From contig OMQS01000080.1 of assembly GCA_900313295.1 (NCBI GenBank), forward strand, positions 1 through 5,646: DNA of 5,646 nt, in the 5' to 3' direction. Origin of the DNA: an uncultured Eubacteriales bacterium (lineage in GTDB: Bacteria; Bacillota; Clostridia; Oscillospirales; Oscillospiraceae). Positions 1 through 5,331 of the stretch are shown in pieces; the first letter of the stretch is position 1; each line of letters opens with the position of its first letter. A program made the translations under genes and the position numbers. The notes beneath the pieces are model-generated. The model searched no databases. It worked only from the letters and a program-made list of their open reading frames with translations, and was not told the origin of the DNA.

Positions 1-1
1 C

Positions 2-199
2 GGCGGCCGTATCATCGCCCGGGAAACGGTGAAGGCCATGCGCAAGGACGTGCTGGCCAAGTGCTACGGCGGCGACATCACCCGCAAAAAGAAGCTGCTG
101 GAGAAGCAGAAAGAGGGAAAGAAAAAGATGCGGAACCTCGGTACGGTTCAGGTTCCCACCGAGGCCTTCATGGCCGTGCTCAAGCTGGACAGCGACTGA
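2..199 (+). CDS. lepA: Elongation factor 4 (LepA), C-terminal end only
   Basis: This is the last 65 codons of a gene that begins before the window, read in the frame starting at base 2 and ending at TGA 197-199. The peptide runs from [20 protein letters not shown] to MAVLKLDSD. It carries the very conserved LepA C-terminal features: the [20 protein letters not shown] stretch, then a lysine-rich [14 protein letters not shown] segment, and the closing [10 protein letters not shown]. LepA is a translational GTPase of about 600 residues that acts on ribosomes; the GTPase domains lie outside the window. The C-terminal domain seen here is the part unique to the family and contacts the tRNA/peptidyl-transferase side of the ribosome (family knowledge). 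A run of seven T follows the stop codon directly (200-206), but no convincing stem precedes it, so a terminator is not called. Confidence 0.96.
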   Translation, partial: GGRIIARETVKAMRKDVLAKCYGGDITRKKKLLEKQKEGKKKMRNLGTVQVPTEAFMAVLKLDSD

Positions 200-242
200 T
201 TTTTTTGCCTTCCGGCGAGCGGACACAGGGCTGCACTCGGGG

Positions 243-271
243 TGGACAGCAGCCGGATTCGGTAGTATACT
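243..271 (+). promoter_or_regulatory. Probable sigma-A promoter of the deformylase gene
   Basis: A -35 box TGGACA (243-248, five of six consensus bases) is followed by a 17-bp spacer and a -10 box TATACT (266-271, five of six). Transcription would start near 278, leaving a leader of about 33 nt before the ATG at 311. The deformylase gene therefore appears not to depend on read-through from lepA. The -10 box lies inside a perfect 13-bp palindrome (265-277). Called by eye; no start-site data. Confidence 0.7.
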
Positions 272-277
272 GTATAC
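265..277. promoter_or_regulatory. 13-bp palindrome over the -10 box (possible operator)
   Basis: GTATAC at 265-270 and GTATAC at 272-277 flank a single T, giving a perfect dyad of 13 bp. The symmetry stops at both ends (A264 against A278). It covers the whole -10 box and the predicted start region of the deformylase promoter, a position where a bound repressor would block RNA polymerase. No regulator can be named from the sequence, and part of the symmetry may arise because a TATA-like -10 is itself close to palindromic. Confidence 0.4.
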
Positions 278-310
278 ATTGTTTTTTGCGCAAGCGAGAG
301 GAGAATGGAA

Positions 311-781
311 ATGAAGCGTGAAGTTTTGCTTTTGGGCGATCCCGCTCTGTATGAAGTCAGCACCGCCGTCACCCGCGAGGAGCTGGAGGCGCTGCGGCCG
401 GATATTGAGGATATGTTCGAGTGCCTGCAGGATGCCGGCTTCGGCCACGGCATCTCCGCCCCCCAGATCGGCATTAAGAAACGCCTTATCTGCTTGGATC
501 TGGACGGCGTGCGACGGGTCATCGTGAACCCCACGCTGGAGCTGGTGGGCAGCGAGATGATGGAGCTGATGGACGACTGCCTGTGCTTCCCGGGGCTGCT
601 GGTGAAGGTGCAGCGCAACCGCCGCTGCATCGTCCGCTATAGGGACGAGAACTGGCAGGTGCAGGAGCTGCTGTGCGAGGACTATCTCTCCGAGCTGATC
701 CAGCACGAGTATGACCACCTTAACGGCATTCTGGCCACCATGCGCGCCGTGGACGGCAAGGCATTTGTGATGAAGGCGTAA
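311..781 (+). CDS. def: Peptide deformylase, divergent motif II
   Basis: Peptide deformylase removes the formyl group from the N-terminal formyl-methionine of new proteins in the cytosol, using a metal held by one Cys and two His. The 156-residue product has all three family motifs in order. Motif I is GHGISAPQIG (residues 45-54, standard GxGxAAPQxG). Motif II is DDCLCFP (88-94, standard EGCLSxP). Motif III is QHEYDHLNG (131-139), an intact HExxH. The metal ligands C90, H132 and H136 and the catalytic E133 are present, so activity is plausible. Motif II is odd, with D-D-C-L-C in place of E-G-C-L-S, and motif I has S in place of the first A. The ATG at 311 is preferred because AGGAG (299-303) stands 7 nt before it; an in-frame ATG at 305 would be only 1 nt from that site. 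No fmt or priA lies nearby. It could be a second, specialised deformylase rather than the housekeeping copy. Confidence 0.9.
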   Translation: MKREVLLLGDPALYEVSTAVTREELEALRPDIEDMFECLQDAGFGHGISAPQIGIKKRLICLDLDGVRRVIVNPTLELVGSEMMELMDDCLCFPGLLVKVQRNRRCIVRYRDENWQVQELLCEDYLSELIQHEYDHLNGILATMRAVDGKAFVMKA

Positions 782-805
782 AAATTTTCACCCTATAATC
801 CATGG

Positions 806-866
806 GAAACGGCACCGGAGACGGTGCCGTTTCGGTGCAATTTGGTGCCGTTTCGGTGAAGAAACG
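806..866. repeat. Nested inverted and direct repeats in the convergent gap
   Basis: A perfect 12-bp stem is formed by GAAACGGCACCG (806-817) and CGGTGCCGTTTC (822-833) around a GAGA loop, which fits the stable GNRA class. The 15-mer GGTGCCGTTTCGGTG occurs at 823-837 and again at 844-858, a 21-bp period. The second copy can pair either with the first arm (807-816) or with GAAACG at 861-866, making a 6-bp stem with a hexaloop. The structures exclude one another. No T-run follows the main stem on either strand, so it is not a standard intrinsic terminator. It lies between the deformylase stop and the shared terminator. It may be a remnant of a dispersed palindromic repeat or an RNA 3'-end structure. 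Confidence 0.6.
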
Positions 867-879
867 AGGCCATAAAGAC

Positions 880-937
880 AAAAAAGGTCCCGGTTCCCAG
901 AAAAGGCTCTTCGGGAACCGGGACTCTGTACTTTTTT
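880..937. terminator. Bidirectional intrinsic terminator for def and buk
   Basis: A perfect 12-bp GC-rich stem pairs 887-898 (GTCCCGGTTCCC) with 913-924 (GGGAACCGGGAC) around a 14-nt loop in which a further short GAA/TTC pairing is possible. Read on the minus strand, six T (A880-A885 on the plus strand) begin one base after the stem, a textbook intrinsic terminator for buk, whose stop is at 964. Read on the plus strand, six T at 932-937 follow the stem after 7 nt, so it probably also ends the deformylase transcript, less efficiently. Confidence 0.88.
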
Positions 938-963
938 GGGGGGTATGTGTGCAGAGGAAAGGA

Positions 964-2028
964 TCAATAGTCCTTTGCCTGCTCCTCGCCGGTGAGTACG
1001 CGGAGGGCAGCCTGAGCCAGAGCCAGCAGCTCGTCCTCGCCGGGATAGACGGTGACGGGGGCGATCCACTCCACCATATCCTTCAGGGCCTGGACGGTCT
1101 CCTTGCCGTAGGCAATGCCGCCGGTGAGAATGATCTGATCCACCTGGCCGTGCATGGCGGCGGCCATAGAGCCGATCTCCTTGCCGATCTGATAGTGGAA
1201 GGCGTCGATGACCTCGGCCACCTTGGCATCGGTCTCGGCCATCTTCAGCAGGTCACGCATATCGGTGCTGCCGGCATAGGCCACCAGACCGCCGCGCCCC
1301 ACGAACATCTTCCGCAGCTCCGCCTCGGTGTAGTCGCCGGAGAAGCACAGCTTCATCACAGCGTCGGTGGGCAGGGAGCCGGAGCGCTCGGGGGAGAAGG
1401 GGCCCTCACCGTCCAGCGCATTCTCGGTATCCACCACGTTGCCCTTGACATGAGCGCCCACGGACACGCCGCCGCCCATGTGGCAGACGATGAGGTTCAG
1501 ATCTTCGTACTTCTTGCCCACTTCTTTGGCGTAGCGCTTGGCCACGGCCTTCTGGTTCAGGGCGTGGAACTTGCTGACACGCTGGATCAGGGGATGGCCG
1601 GAATAGCGGGCAATGGCCTGCATCTCGTCCACCACGGGGGGGTCTGCGATGAAGGAGGGGATGCCCAGCTCGTCGCCGATCTCGCGGGCGATGAGGCCGC
1701 CCAGATTGCAGGCGTGCTGCCCCTGCACGCCGACCACGCAGTCTCTCAGCAGCTCGTCGGAGGTGGCATAGGTGCCGCCGCGGATGGGCTTGACCAGACC
1801 GCCGCGGGCGCAGACGGCCGTCAGCATTTTGATGTCAAAATTGTTTTCACGCAGAGCATCTTCCACCAGCTCCTTGCGCCACTCCTTCTGGTCGGGAATG
1901 GTGGCAAACTTGGCGATCTCCTCGGCGGGATGCCGCAGAGTCTTGTCAAAGAGCAGGGTGTCGTTTTCAAACACGCCGATCTTGGTGGAGGTGGAGCCGG
2001 GATTGATAACAAGAATGTAGTTGGACAT
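964..2028 (-). CDS. buk: Butyrate kinase
   Basis: Butyrate kinase converts butyryl phosphate and ADP to butyrate and ATP in the cytosol, the substrate-level phosphorylation step of one route to butyrate. The 354-residue product matches the usual length of about 355 and is shorter than acetate kinases (about 400). It shows the acetokinase/ASKHA-fold signatures: NPGSTSTK (9-16) at the N terminus, [14 protein letters not shown] (154-167), [12 protein letters not shown] (182-193) in the phosphate-binding region, and LTGGIAYGK (301-309) near the C terminus. The ATG at 2028 is chosen because AGGAGG (plus-strand 2037-2042) is 8 nt before it; a start eight codons upstream at 2052 would place that site inside the gene. 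It has its own promoter and ends at a strong terminator. The usual partner gene ptb is not adjacent. A branched-chain fatty-acid kinase role, or a role for a related short-chain acid, cannot be excluded. Confidence 0.94.
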   Translation of the reverse strand: MSNYILVINPGSTSTKIGVFENDTLLFDKTLRHPAEEIAKFATIPDQKEWRKELVEDALRENNFDIKMLTAVCARGGLVKPIRGGTYATSDELLRDCVVGVQGQHACNLGGLIAREIGDELGIPSFIADPPVVDEMQAIARYSGHPLIQRVSKFHALNQKAVAKRYAKEVGKKYEDLNLIVCHMGGGVSVGAHVKGNVVDTENALDGEGPFSPERSGSLPTDAVMKLCFSGDYTEAELRKMFVGRGGLVAYAGSTDMRDLLKMAETDAKVAEVIDAFHYQIGKEIGSMAAAMHGQVDQIILTGGIAYGKETVQALKDMVEWIAPVTVYPGEDELLALAQAALRVLTGEEQAKDY

Positions 2029-2072
2029 GATCGCTTCCTCCTGGATACTCAAAAGTTATTAAATAATTTTTC

Positions 2073-2088
2073 TGATCTTGCTCGATCA
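2073..2088 (-). promoter_or_regulatory. Small dyad in the buk leader
   Basis: TGATC (2073-2077) and GATCA (2084-2088) form a 5-bp inverted repeat around 6 nt, about 4 to 20 nt after the predicted buk transcription start (near 2092). It could be a protein site or a weak stem-loop at the 5' end of the message. Short enough to be chance. Confidence 0.25.
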
Positions 2089-2098
2089 CATTATACCT

Positions 2099-2128
2099 AT
2101 TATACACCACGATTCAGGCATATGTAAA
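2099..2128 (-). promoter_or_regulatory. Promoter of butyrate kinase
   Basis: On the minus strand a -35 box TTTACA (2128-2123, five of six) is followed by an 18-bp spacer and a perfect -10 TATAAT (2104-2099). The predicted start is near 2092, giving a leader of about 64 nt before the ATG at 2028. A second TATAAT lies nine bases further on (2095-2090) but lacks a good -35 at the right distance. The promoter lies in the 127-bp gap after the HAD gene, so buk can be transcribed separately from the holB-ricT-HAD group. Confidence 0.75.
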
Positions 2129-2155
2129 TTGTTTTTTTGCTGAAAAGCGGGGGAT

Positions 2156-3016
2156 TTATTCCGCATTTCGAGGGAAAACGCCGTCCAGCCGGCGGATCAG
2201 CTCCGCCACGGCGCTCTCGCGGCAGTCCGGCAGCAGCTCGACCTTCGGCGTCTGCCGCACCGCCTCCACGGCATTCTGCGGCGCAAAGGCATGGCCTGCG
2301 AAGGCGAGCATGGGGATGTCGTTGAGATGGTCGCCCACGCAGCACACATTCTCCCGACGGACGCCCAGCAGCTCGGCCAACCGCCGTATCATGCCGCCCT
2401 TGGTGGCACCTTTGGCGGTGATCTCCAGAAAAAATTTGCCGGATTTTACGATCTCGAAGTCTTCGGCCCAAGGCATGCTGCGCACATATTGCTCCAGCGC
2501 CTGCCCCCGTTCGCCCGTTTCCTCAAACAGAACTTTACTGATGGGTGTGGGGGCTTGCTCGATGGATGAAAGCTCTATGGCGGAGGAACCCGTGAGGTGC
2601 ATGTGGTTGCGGGTAAGCTCATTGGGATGCAGGATGTGGATGTCGCTGCCCTCGTGATAGATCTCGCAGGTCAGGCCGGAGAAGGCTGCCTCCACCGGCG
2701 CCAGAAGCTCCCGAATGCCGTCCGGCAGAAACGCCGTGGCCAAATATCGCGCTTGGGAAAAATCATAGATGGCAGCGCCGTTGAAGAGAATGGTGGGGCC
2801 GTTCATGGGAATGGTGGGGGCGATGGGGGCAAAGCTGGGAAGCGCCCGACCGGTGGCCACGGAGAAGATGCCGCCCTCGGCCATAAAATACTCAATGGCC
2901 TCCCGATTTTCGCGGGAAAGCGGCGGCAGTTTGCCGCCGCTCAAAAGCGCATCCTCGGTGTAGACCAGAGTGTTGTCATAATCGCTGGCCAGAAGCACGC
3001 CGTTAAATTTTCCCAT
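2156..3016 (-). CDS. Cof-type HAD-IIB family phosphatase
   Basis: This 286-residue protein belongs to the haloacid dehalogenase superfamily, Cof/IIB branch, whose members are cytosolic Mg-dependent phosphatases, many acting on sugar phosphates or other small phosphorylated metabolites. All four catalytic motifs are visible. Motif I is ASDYDNTL, with nucleophile D12 and acid/base D14. Motif II is SVATGR around T55. The motif III lysine is K206 in KGGMIRRL. Motif IV is GDHLNDIPML (228-237). The roughly 110-residue insert between motifs II and III is the C2-type cap expected of this branch. The final part (APQNAVEAV) fits the usual conserved Asn near the C terminus. The ATG at 3016 has GGAGG (plus-strand 3027-3031) 10 nt upstream; an in-frame GTG at 3025 overlaps the ricT stop but is only 1 nt from that site. 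The start lies 5 nt after ricT, so the two are surely co-transcribed. The substrate cannot be told from sequence. Confidence 0.9.
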   Translation of the reverse strand: MGKFNGVLLASDYDNTLVYTEDALLSGGKLPPLSRENREAIEYFMAEGGIFSVATGRALPSFAPIAPTIPMNGPTILFNGAAIYDFSQARYLATAFLPDGIRELLAPVEAAFSGLTCEIYHEGSDIHILHPNELTRNHMHLTGSSAIELSSIEQAPTPISKVLFEETGERGQALEQYVRSMPWAEDFEIVKSGKFFLEITAKGATKGGMIRRLAELLGVRRENVCCVGDHLNDIPMLAFAGHAFAPQNAVEAVRQTPKVELLPDCRESAVAELIRRLDGVFPRNAE

Positions 3017-3021
3017 GGTGC

Positions 3022-4257
3022 TCACGCCTCCGTCTTGCCGCTGCCGCCTGCGCCGCCGCGCTTGCTGTGGCGGCGTCCGCCCCGATGGCGGGGCTTTTTG
3101 GCCGGTGCGTCGGCGGCCTGCGCCTTGGGCGGCTGAGGAGCCGATGCGGTGCCCTCGGGCTTTTTGCCGCCTCTGCGGCTGCTGCGGGGCTTGTCGGAGC
3201 CTTCCGTCTTCTGCGCCTGCTCGGCGGGCTTTTTCTCGGCGCTGCGCTCTTCACCGCCCCGACCGCCTCTGCGGCGCCGGCGGGAAGAACGGCCGCCTTC
3301 TTTTTGCTCGCCGGCTGCGGGAGCAGTCGGTTCCGGCGCGGTGAAGCGGAAATCGGACACCACGGCGGGGAACTCGTCAAGCTCGTCCTCCACCACGCGG
3401 CGGGCAGGACGCTCCTCCGGCACCTGAATGCCGTCGCGGCTGCCCTTGCCGTTGCGCAGGACGCACACCTCGCAGTTGTGGTAGCAGCGGGGGGAGTCGG
3501 GCTGGCTGTCCAGCCGCACCGTGACCTGCTCCTTCAGCAGATTCACATTGCTGACGTTGCCGGGGCCGTCGGGGGTCTGGACGAAGGATTCGTTTTTGGG
3601 CATACGCCTTGCGGCGTCCTCATAGGCCTCCTGCTCATATTTCAGGCAGCACATAAGGCGGCCGCAGGTGCCGGAAATTTTGGTGGGGTTCAGAGAAAGG
3701 CTCTGGGTCTTGGCCATTTTGATGGACACGGGGATAAAATCGTCCATAAACTGGCTGCAGCAGAAGGGGCGGCCGCAGATGCCCAGTCCGCCCAGCATCT
3801 TCGCCTCGTCCCGCACGCCGATCTGCCGCAGCTCGATGCGGGCGTGGAAGGCGGAGGCCAGATCCTTCACCAGCTCGCGGAAATCCACGCGGCAGTCGGC
3901 GGTGAAGAAAAACAGTATCTTGTTGCCGTCGAAGGAGCACTCCACCCGCACCAGCTTCATCTCCAGCCCGTGCTGCGCGATTTTCTTCTGGCACACGGTG
4001 AAAGCCTCTTTCTCTTTTTCGCGGGAAAGCTGCAGGCTGCGGCGGTCGTTCTCCGTGGCCAGACGCAGCACGCGGCGCAGCGGCTCCACCACCTGATGCT
4101 CCTCCACGGGGTGGTTGCCCTCCGTGCAGGTGACATACTCGGGACCCTGCGCCGTTTCCACAATCAAGTCCTGCCCGGGGCTGACGGTGAGCTGCCCGGG
4201 GCTGAAATAATAGATTTTGCATCCGCTGCGGAAGCGGGCGCTGACGACTTCTGTCAT
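3022..4257 (-). CDS. ricT: PSP1-domain protein RicT (YaaT) with long basic tail
   Basis: RicT is the large subunit of the Ric (Y-) complex with RicA and RicF. In Bacillus subtilis the complex carries Fe-S clusters and helps RNase Y mature mRNAs, affecting sporulation, competence and biofilm formation. The 411-residue product has the PSP1 core at about residues 1-265. It includes the family signature GGLGICGRPFCCSQF with the first CX4CC motif (C161, C166, C167), and TCGRLMCCLKYE with the second (C198, C203, C204). Two features go beyond the B. subtilis protein of about 275 residues. One is a third cluster, CYHNCEVC (C258, C262, C265). The other is a tail from about 306 onward, rich in Arg, Gly, Lys, Ala and Pro (RRRRRGGRGGE, SSRRGGKK, RHRGGRRHSKRGG), probably disordered and able to bind RNA or another polyanion. 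The ATG at 4257 has GGAGG (plus-strand 4265-4269) 7 nt upstream and overlaps the holB stop as ATGA. Partners RicA and RicF are not in the window. Confidence 0.92.
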   Translation of the reverse strand: MTEVVSARFRSGCKIYYFSPGQLTVSPGQDLIVETAQGPEYVTCTEGNHPVEEHQVVEPLRRVLRLATENDRRSLQLSREKEKEAFTVCQKKIAQHGLEMKLVRVECSFDGNKILFFFTADCRVDFRELVKDLASAFHARIELRQIGVRDEAKMLGGLGICGRPFCCSQFMDDFIPVSIKMAKTQSLSLNPTKISGTCGRLMCCLKYEQEAYEDAARRMPKNESFVQTPDGPGNVSNVNLLKEQVTVRLDSQPDSPRCYHNCEVCVLRNGKGSRDGIQVPEERPARRVVEDELDEFPAVVSDFRFTAPEPTAPAAGEQKEGGRSSRRRRRGGRGGEERSAEKKPAEQAQKTEGSDKPRSSRRGGKKPEGTASAPQPPKAQAADAPAKKPRHRGGRRHSKRGGAGGSGKTEA

Positions 4258-5090
4258 AGGATCTCCTCCCATTCTGCGGCTATGGCGCCCAAAACCTGCC
4301 CCACAGCCACGTTCCATTCACATTCTTGGGCAAATCTGCCCAGCATTTCGCACAGCTCCATGAGCTGGCGTTTTCTGAATCTTCGGCTCAAGGAGCCGGC
4401 CAGAGCCGCGTACACCGGCTCCGGCTCCACGCCGCAGCGCAGGCGCAGCGCCTGCTGGACAACCACGCGGCTGCTCTGCAGCACTTGCTGGAGCTTTTCC
4501 CGCGTCAGTTTTCCGCTTTCAAAGCTCACCAAAGTGCGCACCACGCCGTCCGTTTCGCCGTCGGCCATGGCCTGCAGCAGCGCCTGCGTCTGGGGCAGCA
4601 GCTCCCCCTCCTCCTGCGCCGTGGGACGCACGGAAAACTCCACGCACCGCGAACGCACCGTGGGCAGCAGCACGCCGGCGTTTTCCGCGCAGAAGAGGAA
4701 CGCGGCGTAGGCAGGCCCCTCTTCCACCAGCTTCAGCAGCACGTTCTGATCCTGCACCGTCAGGCGGCGGCAATCGGGAAAGATAAAGACCTTGGCCGCG
4801 CCCTCGTTGGGCTGGATGAAGGCCTCGCTGCGCAGGGCGCGCAGCACATCCACGGACAGATCCTTGTGCTCCGCGTCCTCGGCGGTGATGACGTCGGGGT
4901 GGGTGCCGCGGAGGACTTTTCCGCAGGCGGGACAGCGCAGACAGGGCCTGTCCGGCTGCGGGCACTGCAGGGCGGCGGCATAGAAGCGGGCGGCGGCCGA
5001 CAGGTCGCCGGTTCCGGAAAAAATGACGCTGTGGGGCAGCTGACCGCTGCGTCCGGCACGGCGGATACTGCGCTCCAATATGGGATCCAT
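4254..5090 (-). CDS. holB: DNA polymerase III delta' subunit
   Basis: The delta' subunit is a non-hydrolysing part of the clamp loader that places the sliding clamp on DNA. The 278-residue product shows the expected order. It starts with a degenerate P-loop region, FSGTGDLSAAARF (24-36), without the GK of an active Walker A. A zinc module follows as C-x6-C-x2-C-x2-C (C43, C50, C53, C56) and then HPDV (64-67). QNVLLKLVEEGP (115-126) matches the conserved NALLKxLEEPP segment, and SRC (147-149) is the sensor/arginine-finger motif. The C-terminal helical collar region is weakly conserved, as usual. The ATG at 5090 is preferred because GGAGG (plus-strand 5099-5103) is 8 nt upstream. A longer in-frame start at 5156 would overlap the promoter. 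The stop overlaps the ricT start by four bases. The holB-ricT neighbourhood is common in Firmicutes and supports both calls. Confidence 0.93.
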   Translation of the reverse strand: MDPILERSIRRAGRSGQLPHSVIFSGTGDLSAAARFYAAALQCPQPDRPCLRCPACGKVLRGTHPDVITAEDAEHKDLSVDVLRALRSEAFIQPNEGAAKVFIFPDCRRLTVQDQNVLLKLVEEGPAYAAFLFCAENAGVLLPTVRSRCVEFSVRPTAQEEGELLPQTQALLQAMADGETDGVVRTLVSFESGKLTREKLQQVLQSSRVVVQQALRLRCGVEPEPVYAALAGSLSRRFRKRQLMELCEMLGRFAQECEWNVAVGQVLGAIAAEWEEIL

Positions 5091-5132
5091 CCGCAGCACC
5101 TCCGTTCCGCCGAAAATTGAATATACACTGGT

Positions 5133-5161
5133 ATTATACCACAATAAAACGCCCACCTCAA
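5133..5161 (-). promoter_or_regulatory. Promoter of the holB-ricT-HAD operon
   Basis: On the minus strand TTGAGG (5161-5156, four of six) is followed by a 17-bp spacer and a perfect TATAAT (5138-5133). The -10 is preceded by TGG, giving the TGn extended -10. The start is predicted near 5126, with a leader of about 35 nt before the ATG at 5090. This position argues against the longer holB reading frame from 5156. Confidence 0.75.
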
Positions 5162-5191
5162 CAGCTGTCGGCTCTTTTTTTGTGATATGCG

Positions 5192-5223
5192 CTATTTCTT
5201 CGGGAAAACGGCTCAGGAAATAG
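5192..5223. repeat. 9-bp inverted repeat between divergent promoters
   Basis: CTATTTCTT (5192-5200) pairs with AGGAAATAG (5215-5223), seven Watson-Crick pairs followed by a T-G wobble and a T-A pair, around a 14-base loop rich in G, A and C. It stands about 30 bp upstream of the holB -35 box and about 40 bp upstream of the ppdK -35 box. No T-run follows on either strand, so it is not a terminator. It could be an operator for either promoter, or chance in AT-rich sequence. Confidence 0.4.
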
Positions 5224-5243
5224 GGTAAAGAATAAAAAAATTA

Positions 5244-5262
5244 ACAAAATCACTCGTTTTGT
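5244..5262. promoter_or_regulatory. Palindrome abutting the ppdK -35 box
   Basis: ACAAAA (5244-5249) and TTTTGT (5257-5262) form a perfect 6-bp dyad around seven bases, ending one base before the -35 box of ppdK. The place suits an activator or repressor site. Read on the minus strand it is followed by a T-rich run (A5234-A5240 on the plus strand), so a weak terminator toward holB is an alternative, though the stem is AT-rich and no gene lies upstream to need it. No regulator can be named. Confidence 0.3.
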
Positions 5263-5263
5263 G

Positions 5264-5292
5264 TTGCTTTTGTTTTTTATTATGGTTATAAT
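5264..5292 (+). promoter_or_regulatory. Promoter of pyruvate phosphate dikinase
   Basis: A weak -35 box TTGCTT (5264-5269, only the TTG matching) with a 17-bp spacer and a perfect -10 TATAAT (5287-5292) gives a start near 5299 and a leader of about 33 nt. The surrounding 5221-5310 region is strongly AT-rich, unlike the GC-rich genes. The poor -35 suggests dependence on an activator or on upstream A/T tracts. Confidence 0.65.
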
Positions 5293-5331
5293 AAATTGTT
5301 ACCAAATTATAGAGGTATTTTGGAGGGTATT

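Noticed and set aside
200..254. Terminator for lepA: T-run at 200-206 and a GGCTGC/GCAGCC stem at 230-254
   Set aside because: The T-run has no good stem before it, and the 6-bp stem has no T-run after it. The two are in the wrong order for an intrinsic terminator.
148..630. 160-codon minus-strand open frame opposite the deformylase
   Set aside because: It is antisense to lepA and def, Ser/Arg-rich, and shows no motif. The plus-strand deformylase motifs are unambiguous.
794..799. TATAAT on the plus strand just after def
   Set aside because: There is no -35 box at a suitable distance; the nearest candidate, TTGTGA (765-770), is 23 bp away. No gene follows on this strand.
802..2127. 441-codon plus-strand open frame opposite buk
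   Set aside because: It is a shadow of the butyrate kinase gene on the other strand. Its product is rich in His, Gly, Leu and Ala with no recognisable motif, and it has no ribosome binding site or gene-like context. Long antisense frames are expected in GC-rich genes.
3025..3342. Basic tail of RicT as a separate small gene or a frameshift product
   Set aside because: The frame is continuous with the PSP1 core, the codon use is similar, and the stop lies exactly at the expected operon junction with the HAD gene.
3067..4710. 547-codon plus-strand open frame opposite ricT and holB
   Set aside because: It spans two well-supported minus-strand genes and their junction. The Ala/Gly/Leu-rich start mirrors the Arg/Gly-rich tail of RicT. 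No family motifs are seen.
5161..5179. ACAGCTGT palindrome followed by a seven-T run, as a plus-strand terminator
   Set aside because: The stem has no loop when folded as a palindrome, and the alternative AGC/GCT pairing is only 3 bp. No plus-strand gene lies upstream.
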